From Embleya scabrispora (GTDB lineage: Bacteria > Actinomycetota > Actinomycetes > Streptomycetales > Streptomycetaceae), in assembly GCF_002024165.1 (NCBI RefSeq), contig NZ_MWQN01000001.1:5952001-6016000 (forward strand): a stretch of 64,000 bases of DNA. Reading direction: 5' to 3'. This document shows, one piece after another, positions 10,139 through 20,584 of this stretch. The notes under the pieces were generated by a model. That model was not told the origin of the DNA, searched no databases, and saw only the letters and a program-made list of their open reading frames with translations. Position numbers and translations under genes: made by a program. Position 1 is the stretch's first letter. Each line of letters opens with the position of its first letter.

Positions 10139-10621
10139 ATGTCGATCGAGGCCGCCGCCGACGAAGTGGAACTGCGGGTCAACGGGGACCCGCGCCGGAT
10201 CCGCGTCGACCCGCGCGTCACCCTGTTGGACGCGCTGCGCGACGAGTTCGGGCTGACCGGCCCGAAGAAGGGCTGCGACCTGGGCCAGTGCGGCAGTTGT
10301 ACCGTGCTGCTCGACGGTCGCCGGATCACCTCGTGCCTGACCTTCGCGGTGATGCACGACGGGTGCGAGGTGACCACCATCGAGGGCCTGGGCGGGGATC
10401 CCGAGGGGGAGTTGCACCCCGTACAGCGGGCGTTCGTCGACCACGACGCGTTCCAGTGCGGTTTTTGCACGCCCGGGCAGATCATGGCCGCGGTCGCGCT
10501 GCTGGACGAGGGCCACGCGGGGGACGACGACGAGATCCGCGAATGGATGAGCGGCAACCTGTGCCGGTGTGCCGCGTATCCGAACATCGTCACGGCGATC
10601 GCCGCCGCGGCCGGGCGGTAG
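10139..10621 (+). CDS. Molybdenum hydroxylase [2Fe-2S] subunit (PaoA/YagT or CoxS type)
   Basis: 160 residues. The plant-type ferredoxin cluster ligands are C46, C51, C54 and C66 ([13 protein letters not shown]). The second, helical [2Fe-2S] cluster ligands are C107, C110, C142 and C144 (CGFCTPGQ and LCRCAAYPN). There is no Tat signal, unlike E. coli PaoA, so the enzyme is probably cytoplasmic. GGAGGG lies just before ATG 10139. It passes electrons from the molybdenum centre to FAD. It lies 72 bp after the importer, same strand. Confidence 0.94.
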   Translation: MSIEAAADEVELRVNGDPRRIRVDPRVTLLDALRDEFGLTGPKKGCDLGQCGSCTVLLDGRRITSCLTFAVMHDGCEVTTIEGLGGDPEGELHPVQRAFVDHDAFQCGFCTPGQIMAAVALLDEGHAGDDDEIREWMSGNLCRCAAYPNIVTAIAAAAGR

Positions 10622-10626
10622 CCGCG

Positions 10627-11616
10627 ATGCGTCCCTTCACCTACACCCGTCCGGACGAACCCGCGCATGCCTGGGCCGAGCTGGGCCCGGACGCGATGTA
10701 CATCGCCGGCGGCACCAACCTCGTCGACCTGATGAAGTGCGGTGTGGCGGACCCGGCCCGGCTGGTCGACATCGGCGGGCTGCCGCTGGGCGGGATCGGG
10801 CCCGACGGCGACACGCTCCGGATCGGCGCCCTCGTCCGCAACAGCGACCTGGCCGCGCACCCCGTGGTGGCCGAGCGCCTGCCGGTGCTCGCGCAGGCCC
10901 TGCTCGCCGGCGCCTCGCCCCAACTGCGCAACCTCGCCACGCTCGGCGGCAACCTGATGCAGCGCACCCGGTGCGGCTACTTCCGCGACCCGTCGATGCC
11001 GTGCAACAAGCGGCTGCCGGAGAGCGGCTGCGCGGCGCTGGACGGCGACCACCGGGGGCACGCGGTGCTCGGGACCAGCGAGCGGTGCATCGCCACCCAC
11101 CCGTCCGACCTCGCGGTCGCGCTGCTCGCGCTGGGCGCCCGGGTGCGGATCGACGGGCCCGGCGGCCCGCGCGAGGAGCCGATCGACGCCTTCCATCTGC
11201 CGCCGGGGGACACCCCCGAGCGGGAGACCACGCTCGTGCACGGCGAGTTGATCACCGGGGTCGAGGTGCCGCTGACGGCACTGGGTGCCCATTCGTACTA
11301 CCTCAAGGTGCGCGAGCGGGCCTCGTTCGCGTTCGCGATGTGCTCGGTGGCGGTCGCCCTGGACGTCCGTGAGGGCACCGTTCACGACGCCCGGATCGTG
11401 CTCGGCGGTGTGGCGACCACGCCGTGGCGGGCGGTCGCGGCCGAGACCGCGCTGATCGGCGCGCCGCCGAGCACCGCCGCGTTCGCCCGGGCGGGGGAGG
11501 CGGCCACCGAGGGCGCCCGGCCGCTGCGGGACAACGGGTACAAGGTCGAATTGATCCGTCGCGTCGTCGCCCGGGCGCTGACCACGCTGACCGCCGGGGA
11601 AGGGGAACGCGGATGA
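10627..11616 (+). CDS. Molybdenum hydroxylase FAD subunit with [4Fe-4S] insert (PaoB/YagS type)
   Basis: 329 residues. The FAD-binding PCMH fold shows [15 protein letters not shown] and [17 protein letters not shown]. The segment [21 protein letters not shown], followed by a cysteine in [11 protein letters not shown], matches the extra [4Fe-4S] site known in PaoB-type subunits and absent from ordinary CoxM proteins. The start lies 5 nt after the stop of the 2Fe-2S gene, and the stop overlaps the start of the molybdopterin subunit. The PaoB resemblance suggests an aldehyde oxidoreductase rather than a xanthine or CO dehydrogenase. Confidence 0.92.
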   Translation: MRPFTYTRPDEPAHAWAELGPDAMYIAGGTNLVDLMKCGVADPARLVDIGGLPLGGIGPDGDTLRIGALVRNSDLAAHPVVAERLPVLAQALLAGASPQLRNLATLGGNLMQRTRCGYFRDPSMPCNKRLPESGCAALDGDHRGHAVLGTSERCIATHPSDLAVALLALGARVRIDGPGGPREEPIDAFHLPPGDTPERETTLVHGELITGVEVPLTALGAHSYYLKVRERASFAFAMCSVAVALDVREGTVHDARIVLGGVATTPWRAVAAETALIGAPPSTAAFARAGEAATEGARPLRDNGYKVELIRRVVARALTTLTAGEGERG

Positions 11617-13820
11617 GCCCGGAACAGGCGTGGATCGGCCGACCCCTGACGCGGGTGGACGGCCCGGTCAAGGTCACCGGTACCGCGATGTACACCGGCG
11701 ACACGGTCCTGCCCGATCTCGCCCACGCCGTGCTGGTGCAGAGCACCGTCGCCAAGGGCCGGATCCTCGAGACGGACGTCGCCGCCGCCGAGCGCGCGCC
11801 CGGTGTGCTGGCGGTGTGCGCCTCCGACGGCTCGTTGGGCATCGGCCCGGTGGCGTCCTTCTACTCGGCGGACGGCGGGCCGATGGGCGACGGCCGGACA
11901 CCGCTGTCCGACGCGGTGATCCACCACCACGGGCAACATGTCGCGATGGTGGTCGCGGAGTCCCGGGAGCAGGCGGTTGCCGGCGCCGAGTCGATCCGGA
12001 TGCGCTATCGGGAAGAGGCACCGCTGACGCGGATCGAGGACGCGATTGCGCAGACTCCGCCGGGTCGCGAGGACGTGGTCCGGGGCGACCTGGCCACGGG
12101 TCTGGCGGTGGCCGACGCGACGGTCGAGGCGTACTACGAGACCCCGCCGCAGCACATGAACGCGATGGAGCCGTGCACCACCACCGCGCGCTGGACGGGC
12201 AATCGGCTCACCGTCTACGACTCGACGCAGTACGTCTTCGGGGTGCGCGCGGCGCTGGCCGAGGCATTCGGGCTGCGGCCCGAGGACGTTCGGGTGTTGT
12301 CCGGGTTCGTCGGCGGCGGCTTCGGCAGCAAGGGCACGGTGTGGCCGCACGTGTTGTTGGCCGCGGCGGCGGCGCGGCTGGTCGGCCGACCGGTGCGCCT
12401 CGCGCTCACCCGGCCGCAGATGTTCACCTCGTGCGGCGTGCGCCCGCCCACCCGGCAGCGGGTGGTGCTCGGCGCGCGGCGGGACGGCCGGTTGACCGCG
12501 ATCGCCCACGACGGCACCACGGCGACGTCCTTCGGGGAGAACGTGGTGGAGAACACCGGCGGGCCGACCGCGATGTTGTACGCCTGCCCGAACGTGACGA
12601 TCCGGCAGCGCATCGTGCGGCTCGACATGCAGCCGCCGACCTTCCAGCGTGCGCCCGGCCGCGCCCCGGGATCGTTCGCGCTGGAGTCGGCCCTGGACGA
12701 GTTGGCGCACGAACTGAGACTCGACCCGGTGGAGTTGCGGCTGCGCAATCACGCCGACACCGATCCCTCGTCGGGTCGACCGTGGTCGGGTAAACACCTG
12801 CGCGAGTGTTACCGCCTGGGCGCCGAGCGGTTCGGCTGGGACCCCACCGACCGCACGCCGGGCACCCGTCGCGACGGCGATGTGCTGATCGGCAGCGGGA
12901 TGGCGAGCGCCACGCACGAGATGGACCCGGGGCCGGCCGCGGCCTATGCCGAACTGCGCGTCGACGGCACCGCCGTGGTGGGCGTCGCCTCGCACGAGAT
13001 CGGCACCGGGACGTACACCGTGTTCGCGCAGATCGCCGCCGACGTGCTGGGCATCGGGCCGGATCGCATCTTCGTCAGGCTCGGCGACAGCGAACTGCCC
13101 GAGGCGCCACCCTCGATCGGCTCCCAGACCGTGGCCTACGTCGGCCCGGCGATCCGGCGGGCCTGCGAATCGGTACGGGACGACCTGCTGGCCGGCGCCC
13201 TGGCCGACCCGGAATCGCCGCTGTACGGGCGGGAGATCGCCGGGATCGAGTTCGGCCCCGACACCTTCGTGGGCGAGCTGTCCCGGATCGGCTCGCCGTC
13301 GATCTCGGCGATCGGCCACGCCCATCCGGACGCCGGATCGCCCTACGCCGTGCACTCGTTCGGCGCGCAGTTCGCCGAGGTCGCGGTGGACGCGCTGACC
13401 GGAGTGGTGCGGGTGCGGCGGATGGTCGGCGCGTTCGACATCGGCCGGGTGATCAATCCGCGCACGGCGCGCAGCCAACTCCTGGGCGGGATGACCTTCG
13501 GTCTGGCCCAGGCGTTGATGGAGGCGACCACGATCGACCCGCGCCGGGGGCACGTGGTCGAACCGCACCTGGCGGGCTATCACCTGCCGGTGAACGCCGA
13601 TGTCGGCGCGCTCGACGTGCTGTTCGTGGACGTCCCCGACCCGCATATCGGCGACGTCGGCGCGCGGGGCGCGGGCGAGATCGGCGTGGTCGGCGCGGCG
13701 GCGGCGGTCGCCAACGCGGTCTTCCACGCGACGGGGGTACGGGTGCGAACGTTGCCGATCGCGCCGGACCGGGTGGTGGCGGCCGGGTCAGGGCTGGGGT
13801 GGGGGGACTTCGGCGAGTGA
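11613..13820 (+). CDS. Molybdenum hydroxylase molybdopterin-binding subunit (PaoC/YagR type)
   Basis: 735 residues, the usual length. It begins with [15 protein letters not shown] and contains the molybdopterin loop [10 protein letters not shown], the arginine segment [22 protein letters not shown] and the catalytic glutamate E689 in GAGEIG. It hydroxylates its substrate (aldehydes in PaoC) with water as the oxygen source. ATG 11613 overlaps the previous stop. No XdhC/PaoD cofactor-insertion chaperone gene follows; the next gene is on the opposite strand, and the 3' ends overlap by 33 bp. Confidence 0.93.
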   Translation: MSPEQAWIGRPLTRVDGPVKVTGTAMYTGDTVLPDLAHAVLVQSTVAKGRILETDVAAAERAPGVLAVCASDGSLGIGPVASFYSADGGPMGDGRTPLSDAVIHHHGQHVAMVVAESREQAVAGAESIRMRYREEAPLTRIEDAIAQTPPGREDVVRGDLATGLAVADATVEAYYETPPQHMNAMEPCTTTARWTGNRLTVYDSTQYVFGVRAALAEAFGLRPEDVRVLSGFVGGGFGSKGTVWPHVLLAAAAARLVGRPVRLALTRPQMFTSCGVRPPTRQRVVLGARRDGRLTAIAHDGTTATSFGENVVENTGGPTAMLYACPNVTIRQRIVRLDMQPPTFQRAPGRAPGSFALESALDELAHELRLDPVELRLRNHADTDPSSGRPWSGKHLRECYRLGAERFGWDPTDRTPGTRRDGDVLIGSGMASATHEMDPGPAAAYAELRVDGTAVVGVASHEIGTGTYTVFAQIAADVLGIGPDRIFVRLGDSELPEAPPSIGSQTVAYVGPAIRRACESVRDDLLAGALADPESPLYGREIAGIEFGPDTFVGELSRIGSPSISAIGHAHPDAGSPYAVHSFGAQFAEVAVDALTGVVRVRRMVGAFDIGRVINPRTARSQLLGGMTFGLAQALMEATTIDPRRGHVVEPHLAGYHLPVNADVGALDVLFVDVPDPHIGDVGARGAGEIGVVGAAAAVANAVFHATGVRVRTLPIAPDRVVAAGSGLGWGDFGE

Positions 13821-15461
13821 CCGGGGTTTCCCGCCACGGTGGGCCGTGCGGCGCTCGGACGCGGTCTCGGGGCCGGGGCGTTCGGCGTCGGGTCCGTCGG
13901 CCGACGGGAGGGTGAACACGATGCGGGTACCGGTCGTGTACTCGGGGTCCAACCCGATCGTGCCGCCGTGGAATTCGACGATCTTCTTGCACATCGCCAG
14001 GCCCATGCCGTTGCCCGAATAGGCCTCGCGGGTGTGCAGGCGCTGGAATATCACGAAGATCCGGTCGGCCTGGGACGGATCGATGCCGATGCCGTCGTCG
14101 GATACGGAGATCCGCCACATGCCGTCCATCGCCTCGGCTTCGACCGAGACCCGGACCGGCCGGTCCGGCTTGCGGAACTTCACCGCGTTGGCGATCAGGT
14201 TCTGCATGACCAGGGAGAGCTGGGTGCGGTCGCCGCGCACGGTGGGCAGCGGATCGTGCCGGACCTCGGCGTGGGCGTCCCGGATGGCCAGATCCAGATC
14301 ACCGATCACCGTCTCGTACACGGCGTTCAGGTCCACCGACGTCTCCGTCGCCGGACTGCGGCCCACCCGGGAGAAGGCGAGCAGGTCGTCGATCAAGGTC
14401 TGCATCCGCACCGCGCCGTCCACCGCGAAGTCCAGGTAGCGGTCGGCCCGTTCGTCCAGCTGCCCGTGGTATCGCTTGTCCAGCAGGCGGCAGAAGCTCG
14501 CGATCTTGCGCAGCGGCTCCTGGAGATCGTGCGAGGCGACGTAGGCGAACTGCTCCAGGTCGGCGTTGGAGCGGCGCAGTTCGGTGGCCTGCTCGTCCAG
14601 GCGGCGCCGGGTGTCGTCGGAGAACGCCAATTCGTCGGCGAGTCGGCGGCGCATCGCCTCCATCGCGTCGGCCAGCGCGCGCAGGTCGGCGGGGCCGGTG
14701 GGGGTGATCTCATGCCGGAAGTCGCCCCCGGCCACCGCGTTGGCGTCCGCCACCAGTCGGCTCATCGGCCGGGTCACGCCGTGCCGCAACCCCGCGAACA
14801 CCATGATCGCGCCGCCCACGACCACCAGCGCGATCCCGCTGAACACCCAGGTGCGCAGATCGCGGACGTCCTGGAGGTCGGCCCTGGCGCTGTCGCGCTG
14901 CCGCTGGAGCCGGTGCTGCTGTTCGCGGGCGGCGGTGCGCAGCGCCGGATAGGCGGAGGTGTCGGCGACGGCCGCGCGCACCTCCGCCGGCGGCTCGCTC
15001 CCGGGCGGGACGGCGAGCACGGGCCGGACCACCCGGTCCTGCCACGCCCGCGCCCGCTCCTGCACCACCCGCAGCTCGTTGCTCGCGGTCGGGTCGTCGC
15101 GAAACAGCTCGCGCAGTACGGCCGCCTGCTCCTGCTCGGTGGCGCGGCCCATCGCGTAGCCGTCCAAAAGCGAGGCGTCGCCGGTCCACACGTAGCCGCG
15201 CACCGCGGCGTCCTGGTCGGCGTACGCCGTCTCCAGGCGCACCGCGGCGATCAGCGCCGGCGAACTGTAGTCCACCAGCCGTCCGTTCACCGCGGTGGAG
15301 TGCGAGAACACCCACGCGCCGAGCGCCGAGAGCAGGGCCGATACGACCAGCGTCGTGGTGACCCCGACGAGCAGCCAACGTCTGGTGTCCCAGGCGTGCC
15401 GCCGCGTTCCGATCCGCGGCGCCCCCGACCCGGCGCCGCCCCCCTCGTGTCGCTCCACCAC
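13788..15461 (-). CDS. CHASE3-domain sensor histidine kinase
   Basis: 557 residues. A membrane segment (about 27-53) is followed by an extracellular CHASE3 domain (AAVRLETAYADQDAAVRGYV, then a helical region to about 200), a second membrane segment (about 205-229), HAMP (MSRLVADANAVAGGDF), a HisKA domain with H311 in ASHDLQEPLRKI, and a HATPase domain (NLIANAVKFRK, SDDGIGID, GNGMGLAMCKKIVEFHGG). The HDLQEPLR form resembles phytochrome-type kinases. No response regulator lies beside it, so it is an orphan. Its 3' end overlaps the convergent molybdopterin subunit gene. The CHASE3 signal is unknown. Confidence 0.92.
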   Translation of the reverse strand: MVERHEGGGAGSGAPRIGTRRHAWDTRRWLLVGVTTTLVVSALLSALGAWVFSHSTAVNGRLVDYSSPALIAAVRLETAYADQDAAVRGYVWTGDASLLDGYAMGRATEQEQAAVLRELFRDDPTASNELRVVQERARAWQDRVVRPVLAVPPGSEPPAEVRAAVADTSAYPALRTAAREQQHRLQRQRDSARADLQDVRDLRTWVFSGIALVVVGGAIMVFAGLRHGVTRPMSRLVADANAVAGGDFRHEITPTGPADLRALADAMEAMRRRLADELAFSDDTRRRLDEQATELRRSNADLEQFAYVASHDLQEPLRKIASFCRLLDKRYHGQLDERADRYLDFAVDGAVRMQTLIDDLLAFSRVGRSPATETSVDLNAVYETVIGDLDLAIRDAHAEVRHDPLPTVRGDRTQLSLVMQNLIANAVKFRKPDRPVRVSVEAEAMDGMWRISVSDDGIGIDPSQADRIFVIFQRLHTREAYSGNGMGLAMCKKIVEFHGGTIGLDPEYTTGTRIVFTLPSADGPDAERPGPETASERRTAHRGGKPRSLAEVPPPQP

Positions 15462-15573
15462 ACCGTCCCCATCGTGCCCATCGCGCCGAGCCCGCCGGCG
15501 GCGGACCGGACATCGTGCGAGGACCGATACCTGCCCGAAACGGCGATCTTTGCACCTGCCGGGCGGCGGGGGA

Positions 15574-16080
15574 TCAGGCGCCGGTGGAGGATCCCGGCCG
15601 GGCGATCATCAAGACGGTCACGGTGGCCCAGAGGAGGTTGAACACGCCGGTGAGCATGCCCAGGCGCACGGTCGCGCGGTGGAAGGGGGACACGGGATCG
15701 GCGGCCGGGGCCGTCGCGGTGGCCGTTCCGTCGTCCGCCGTCCCGATGTCGGCCAGCAGCGCGCTCTGTCGGGGCAGTACCGCCGACCCGAGGAGCGCGG
15801 CGGCGATCGCGGTCAACACCATCGACACGACCAGCCACGCGTCCCCCACCACGCCCATCTGCACGGCGACCCCGAACCCGAAGACCGGCACCACCACGCC
15901 TACGACCGCGTAGATCCGACAGGTCCGATGCAGCCCGCGCACCACGGCCGCGGCCTGCTCGTCCTCCGGATGGGCCCGCGCCTTCCGGGCGGCGGGCGGG
16001 AACATACTCGCGGCAACGGTCACCGGCCCGACCGCCAAAATCGCGGCAAGCACATGTACGGCAAGCAGAAACTTGGTCAC
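15574..16080 (-). CDS. Small integral membrane protein (DUF2269-like)
   Basis: 168 residues, probable GTG start at 16080. Four hydrophobic helices are visible: FLLAVHVLAAILAVGPVTVA, YAVVGVVVPVFGFGVAVQM, LVVSMVLTAIAAALLGSAVL and a last one near LGMLTGVFNLLWATVTVLMI. The N-terminal histidine-containing helix resembles DUF2269 and related predicted membrane proteins. Function unknown. It diverges from the alpha-glucosidase gene across a region with a short palindrome. Confidence 0.72.
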   Translation of the reverse strand: MTKFLLAVHVLAAILAVGPVTVAASMFPPAARKARAHPEDEQAAAVVRGLHRTCRIYAVVGVVVPVFGFGVAVQMGVVGDAWLVVSMVLTAIAAALLGSAVLPRQSALLADIGTADDGTATATAPAADPVSPFHRATVRLGMLTGVFNLLWATVTVLMIARPGSSTGA

Positions 16081-16115
16081 CCGCCGAGGCTAAAACTCAC
16101 CCCTGCCCGACAGGA

Positions 16116-16131
16116 GTGGCAACGGTGCCAC
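16116..16131. promoter_or_regulatory. Palindrome in the divergent promoter region of the membrane protein and GH13 genes
   Basis: GTGGCA-ACGG-TGCCAC: perfect 6-bp arms with a 4-bp spacer, followed by a partial second copy TTGCCAACGG at 16132-16141. Its position, 36 bp upstream of the membrane protein start and about 190 bp upstream of the glucosidase, fits a repressor operator. The cognate regulator is unknown. Confidence 0.35.
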
Positions 16132-16261
16132 TTGCCAACGGATTATCGCCAAGGGCTGCCGCGCCGCCGGCCCCCGCGTGCCGCGCTTGAAATCCGGGGT
16201 TCGCGGACGCGGGGGCGGCCGGCGGGTGACAGTGGAGGGGCCGGGGTGCTCCGGGCGCTCC

Positions 16262-16297
16262 GCGTGCTTCGTGTTCGTGCTTCGTGCTTCGTGCTTC
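16262..16297 (+). repeat. Heptanucleotide tandem repeat just upstream of the GH13 gene
   Basis: Imperfect tandem copies of GTGCTTC (about four, plus one shortened unit) end roughly 20 bp before the GTG start at 16318. Length variation here would alter the distance between upstream elements and the ribosome binding site. No function is proven. Confidence 0.55.
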
Positions 16298-16317
16298 GGG
16301 AGAGGGGTTGGTGGGGC

Positions 16318-18039
16318 GTGGCGAGTGGTGACGGGGAGTGGGTGGAGGAGCCCTGGTGGAAGTCGGCGGTGGTCTATCAGATCTATCCGCGCAGTTTCGC
16401 GGACTCCGACGGGGACGGGATCGGGGATCTGGGCGGGATCCTGGCTCGGCTCGATCATCTGGTCGGGCTCGGGGTGGATGTCCTGTGGTTGTCGCCCGTG
16501 TATCCGTCGCCGCAGGACGACAACGGGTACGACATCAGCGACTACCGGGACATCGAGCCGATGTTCGGTACGTTGGCCGACTTCGATCGGCTGGTGGCCG
16601 CCGTACACGAGCGTGGGATGCGGCTGGTGATGGACCTCGTGGTCAACCACACCTCGGATGAGCACGCGTGGTTTCGGGAATCGCGCGAGGGGCCGAACAG
16701 CGCCAAGCGGGACTGGTATTGGTGGCGCCCCGGGCGGCCGGAGCGCGGGGTCGTGGGGGAGGACTCGGCTGCGCCGAACAACTGGGGGTCGTTCTTCTCC
16801 GGGTCGGCGTGGCAGTACGACGACGCGAGCGGGGAGTACTACCTGCATCTGTTCTCGCCGAAGCAGCCCGATCTGAACTGGGAGAACCCGCAGGTCCGCC
16901 AGGCGATCCACGCGATGATGCGCTGGTGGCTCGACCGCGGGGTGGACGGGTTCCGGATGGACGTGATCAACCTGATCTCGAAGCGTCCGGACCTGCCGGA
17001 CGGCGAGTCGGCGGGCGACGGGCTGTACGGCGACGGGTCGCCGTACTACGTATGCGGGCCCCGGGTGCACGAATACCTCGCGGAGATGCGTCGTGAGGTA
17101 TTCGCCGATCGTCCGGAACGGGTGCTCACCGTGGGCGAGATGCCCGAGGTGACGCTGGAGCAGGCGCGGCTGTTCACCGACCCGGCGCGCGGCGAGGTGG
17201 ACATGGTGTTCCAATTCGAGCACGTGGGGCTGGACTTCGGGCGGCACAAGTTCGACGTGCGGCCGCTGCGGCTGACCGCGCTCAAGGAGTCGTTGGGCCG
17301 GTGGCAGACGGGCCTGGCCGAGGTGGGCTGGAACAGCCTGTACTGGAACAACCACGACCAGCCCCGGGTGGTGTCCAGGTTCGGCGACGACGGGCCTCGA
17401 TACCGGGTGCGCTCGGCGACGATGCTGGCCACCGTTCTGCACCTGCACCGGGGCACGCCCTACATCTACCAGGGCGAGGAACTGGGCATGACCAACGCGC
17501 CGTTCGCCTCGATCGAGGACGTGCGGGACATCGAGGCGCTGGGCCACTATCGGCAGGCGATCCGGGTCGGCGAGGATCCGGAACGGGTGCTGGACGGACT
17601 GCGGGCGCGGGGGCGGGACAACGCGCGTACGCCGATGCAGTGGGACGCGTCCGAACACGCCGGGTTCACCACCGGCACACCGTGGTTGCCGGTCAACCCG
17701 AACCACACCACGATCAACGCGGCGGCGGCACTGGCCGACCCGGAGTCGGTGTACCACCACTACCGGCGCCTGATCGCCCTGCGACACAGTGAACCGACCG
17801 TCGTGCACGGTGACTTCACGATGCTGCTCGCGGAGGACGAACGGCTGTACGCGTTCACCCGGCGCCACCGCGACACCACCTTGCTGACGCTGGCCAACTT
17901 CACCGGCGAGCCGGTCGAGCTTCCGGCGGCGCTCGCGAGCGAGTGGGCATCGGCCCCGCTCGTCCTCGGCAACGTGGGCACGGCGATCGACCCGACGGTG
18001 CTGCAACCGTGGGAGGCCCGCGTACAGCGAAAGGGATAG
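16318..18039 (+). CDS. GH13 alpha-glucosidase (oligo-1,6-glucosidase/MalL type)
   Basis: 573 residues from GTG 16318, preceded by GGGAGAGGGG at 16298-16307; the family N-terminus (EEPWWKSAVVYQIYPRSFAD) follows directly. GH13 signatures: DLVVNHTSDEH, nucleophile D215 in GFRMDVIN, acid/base E274 in VGEMPEV, stabiliser D347 in WNNHDQPR. There is no signal peptide, so it acts inside the cell on short alpha-glucosides. Length and order match the alpha-glucosidase/trehalose-synthase-like subfamily; the C-terminal beta domain is present. It appears to be transcribed alone, and no sugar transporter is adjacent. Confidence 0.93.
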   Translation: MASGDGEWVEEPWWKSAVVYQIYPRSFADSDGDGIGDLGGILARLDHLVGLGVDVLWLSPVYPSPQDDNGYDISDYRDIEPMFGTLADFDRLVAAVHERGMRLVMDLVVNHTSDEHAWFRESREGPNSAKRDWYWWRPGRPERGVVGEDSAAPNNWGSFFSGSAWQYDDASGEYYLHLFSPKQPDLNWENPQVRQAIHAMMRWWLDRGVDGFRMDVINLISKRPDLPDGESAGDGLYGDGSPYYVCGPRVHEYLAEMRREVFADRPERVLTVGEMPEVTLEQARLFTDPARGEVDMVFQFEHVGLDFGRHKFDVRPLRLTALKESLGRWQTGLAEVGWNSLYWNNHDQPRVVSRFGDDGPRYRVRSATMLATVLHLHRGTPYIYQGEELGMTNAPFASIEDVRDIEALGHYRQAIRVGEDPERVLDGLRARGRDNARTPMQWDASEHAGFTTGTPWLPVNPNHTTINAAAALADPESVYHHYRRLIALRHSEPTVVHGDFTMLLAEDERLYAFTRRHRDTTLLTLANFTGEPVELPAALASEWASAPLVLGNVGTAIDPTVLQPWEARVQRKG

Positions 18040-18081
18040 CCGGCCGGGTGGGGAATACTGGGGGTCTACCAAAGGAATCTC

Positions 18082-19263
18082 ATGATTCGCAGGACCCGCA
18101 TGACTCTCGGCATTCTCGGCTCCTCACTCAAGGAGAACGAGCACCGATTGCCGGTCCACCCGCTGCATGTCGAGCGGATCGCGCCGGACGTCCGCGAACA
18201 CCTCTTCCTGGAGGAGGGCTACGGCGAGCGCTTCGGCGTCGCCGACGCGGAACTCGTGCGGCACGTGGCCGGCCTGCTTCCGCGCAAACGCCTGCTTGCC
18301 GAGAGTGACGTGGTGCTGCTCCCCAAACCGACCCACGAGGACGTGGCCGCGATGCGCGACGGCCAGGTGTTGTGGGGCTGGCCGCACTGTGTGCAGGATC
18401 CGACGATGACCCAGCTGGGCATCGATCGCAAGCTGACGATGATCGCGTGGGAGGAGATGAATCACTGGACCGCGGCCGGCGCGTTCAGTGTCCACGTGTT
18501 CCACAAGAACAACGAACTCGCGGGCTACTGCTCGGTGTTGCATGCCCTCGCACTCGGCGGCGCGACCGGCAGCTACGGCCGCCGGATGCGCGCGGCGGTG
18601 CTCAGCTTCGGCGCGACGGCGCGCGGCGCGGTGATAGCCCTGGAGGCGATGGGCATCTCGGACGTCACGGTGTTGACCGCGCGCGACGCGGTCGCGGTGG
18701 CGTCGCCGATGCCCTCGGTCGTGATGAGTCACTTCCGCTTCGGCGAGGACGACCCGTCACGTCTGGAGGCGCTCACCGAGGACGGACCGGTGCCGTTGGG
18801 CAGCCACCTCGCCGGCTACGACATCGTGGTGAACTGCATTCGGCAGGACACCGACGCGCCGTTGACGTTCGTACTCAACGAGGATCTGCCGCGGTATCGG
18901 CCCGGTTCGTTCTTCATCGACGTCTCCTGCGACGACGGCATGGGCTTCGAATGGGCCCACCCGACCACCTTCGACGCACCCGCCTTCACGGTCGGGGACA
19001 ACTGCCACTACTACGCGGTCGACCACAGCCCGTCCTATCTGTGGGACTCCGCCACGTGGGAGATCAGCAAGGCCCTCGTCCCCTACCTCGACACGGTCAT
19101 GGCCGGCCCGACCGCCTGGGACGCGGACGCGACCATCGCCAACGCGATCGAAATGCGCGACGGCGTGATCCGAAACCCGAAGATCCTGTCCTTCCAGAAC
19201 CGCTCGACCGACTACCCACACGCCCGCGCGGTGGGCGCGGGGGTCTCACCCGGCGGGTCATAG
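18082..19263 (+). CDS. Alanine dehydrogenase / N5-(carboxyethyl)ornithine synthase-like enzyme
   Basis: 393 residues with an AAAGGA site before ATG 18082. The N-terminus TLGILGSSLKENEHRLPVHP is the AlaDh/PNT substrate-binding motif (KENEHR). The Rossmann region has been replaced by VLSFGATARGAVIALEAMG. Near the C-terminus are FFIDVSCDDGMGFEWAHPT and DNCHYYAVDHSPSYLW. In the family this fold catalyses NAD(P)H-dependent reductive amination or its reverse; proteins of exactly this type are annotated either as alanine dehydrogenase or as N5-(carboxyethyl)ornithine synthase. I favour the latter group, without proof of substrate. Confidence 0.82.
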   Translation: MIRRTRMTLGILGSSLKENEHRLPVHPLHVERIAPDVREHLFLEEGYGERFGVADAELVRHVAGLLPRKRLLAESDVVLLPKPTHEDVAAMRDGQVLWGWPHCVQDPTMTQLGIDRKLTMIAWEEMNHWTAAGAFSVHVFHKNNELAGYCSVLHALALGGATGSYGRRMRAAVLSFGATARGAVIALEAMGISDVTVLTARDAVAVASPMPSVVMSHFRFGEDDPSRLEALTEDGPVPLGSHLAGYDIVVNCIRQDTDAPLTFVLNEDLPRYRPGSFFIDVSCDDGMGFEWAHPTTFDAPAFTVGDNCHYYAVDHSPSYLWDSATWEISKALVPYLDTVMAGPTAWDADATIANAIEMRDGVIRNPKILSFQNRSTDYPHARAVGAGVSPGGS

Positions 19264-19405
19264 GGCCGGGGCGGGGGCGGTCGGCGCCTGGAAGGGATCT
19301 CCGGCTCGTGCGACTCGCGTTTGCCGGGTTCGCATAGACACCCGTTATCGGCCCTGATCACGGCAACAGTGGCGCGGGTGTTGCGGGCCCGAGCGGGGTG
19401 CCGGG

Positions 19406-20584
19406 TCAGGGGCGGGGGGTGGTGGCCTGGCGGAGGATGGGGAGCGAGGCCAGGAGCAGGATGGGCAGGAGCAGGAACGCGGTGCGGACCGGCATCAGGT
19501 CGGTGGCCACGCCGAGCAGGAAGGGCGCACCGCCGGCGGCCAGGGTGGTGGCCCCGGCGAGGCGGGAGACGGCCAGGTCGGTGCGCCCGCCCGCCGCGCG
19601 GATCGCCGTCGCGGTGGCGAGGGGGAACTGTACGGACAGGCCCAGGCCGGAGAGGAACAGGCCGGTATAGCCGAGCCACGGCACCGAGGCCGTCCAGAAC
19701 ACCGCGAAACCGACCAGGTTGACCGCGACGGCCCCGCCGTACAGCCGATCCAACGGCACGCGCAACATCAGCCGCCCGCCCGCCAGTCGACCCAGACACA
19801 GGCCGGCCACCACGGCGGTCATCGCGGTGGCGGCGGCGCTCTCCGACATCCCCGTGCGGTCGCGCAACAGCGTGGAGGCCCACAGCGACAACGAGAACTC
19901 CACCGCCACCGAACACACCGTCAACGACCAGGCCCACCAGTAGGCGCGCGGCAGCCCCCGGGTCGGCGCCTCGGGACGGTCCGGTGTCGGTCGGGTCGGC
20001 GGGGGTGGATCCGGGATCGGGGTCCGGCCGTACACCAGGGCCAGAGCGGCGAAGAGCACGGGGACCACGACCATGGCCCAGCGCCAACCGGGGCCGGAGG
20101 AATCCATCACGCCGATCAGCAGCGGAGCGGCGGTACCCACGCCGGCCGCCAGGCCGTTGGCCTCGCTGAGCGCGCTCGGCCCGGCGATCGGGCCGTGGTG
20201 GTCGGCCAGCGCCGTACCGGCCACGTTCACCACCAGGAACGCACCGAACCCGCACAGCAGCGCCGCGCCCAACGACACGGCCGCGGTGGCCGCCGCGCAG
20301 TACGCGAGCACACCCAGGCACAGCACCACACACCCGGTCCACAACGTGCGCCCGCGCCCGAAGCGGCGCATCGGCCGGTCGCCGAGCAGCGCGATCAACA
20401 CGCCCGCCGCCGCATAGGCCGTACTGTGCAGCGCGGCCACCGCGTTGCTCACGCCCAGTTCGTTACCGAGCAGCGTGACGGAGGGGCCGAAGCAGTACAG
20501 GAAGTAGCCGAACGCGGCCATGTGCAGGTACAACGACCAGGTCGCCCGGTCGCGGACAAGGCCCGGCGCGGAGCCGTCGATCAC
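19406..20584 (-). CDS. MFS transporter
   Basis: 392 residues with twelve predicted hydrophobic segments. Short cytoplasmic loops carry charged motifs (GDRPMRRFGRGRTLW, GRLAGGRLMLRVPLDRLYG). The GTG at 20584 is chosen because the first membrane helix (WSLYLHMAAFGYFLYCFG) begins about 15 residues later; no strong ribosome binding site is visible, so an alternative start at the internal ATG is possible. It is convergent with the alanine-dehydrogenase-like gene. Substrate unknown. Confidence 0.82.
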   Translation of the reverse strand: MIDGSAPGLVRDRATWSLYLHMAAFGYFLYCFGPSVTLLGNELGVSNAVAALHSTAYAAAGVLIALLGDRPMRRFGRGRTLWTGCVVLCLGVLAYCAAATAAVSLGAALLCGFGAFLVVNVAGTALADHHGPIAGPSALSEANGLAAGVGTAAPLLIGVMDSSGPGWRWAMVVVPVLFAALALVYGRTPIPDPPPPTRPTPDRPEAPTRGLPRAYWWAWSLTVCSVAVEFSLSLWASTLLRDRTGMSESAAATAMTAVVAGLCLGRLAGGRLMLRVPLDRLYGGAVAVNLVGFAVFWTASVPWLGYTGLFLSGLGLSVQFPLATATAIRAAGGRTDLAVSRLAGATTLAAGGAPFLLGVATDLMPVRTAFLLLPILLLASLPILRQATTPRP

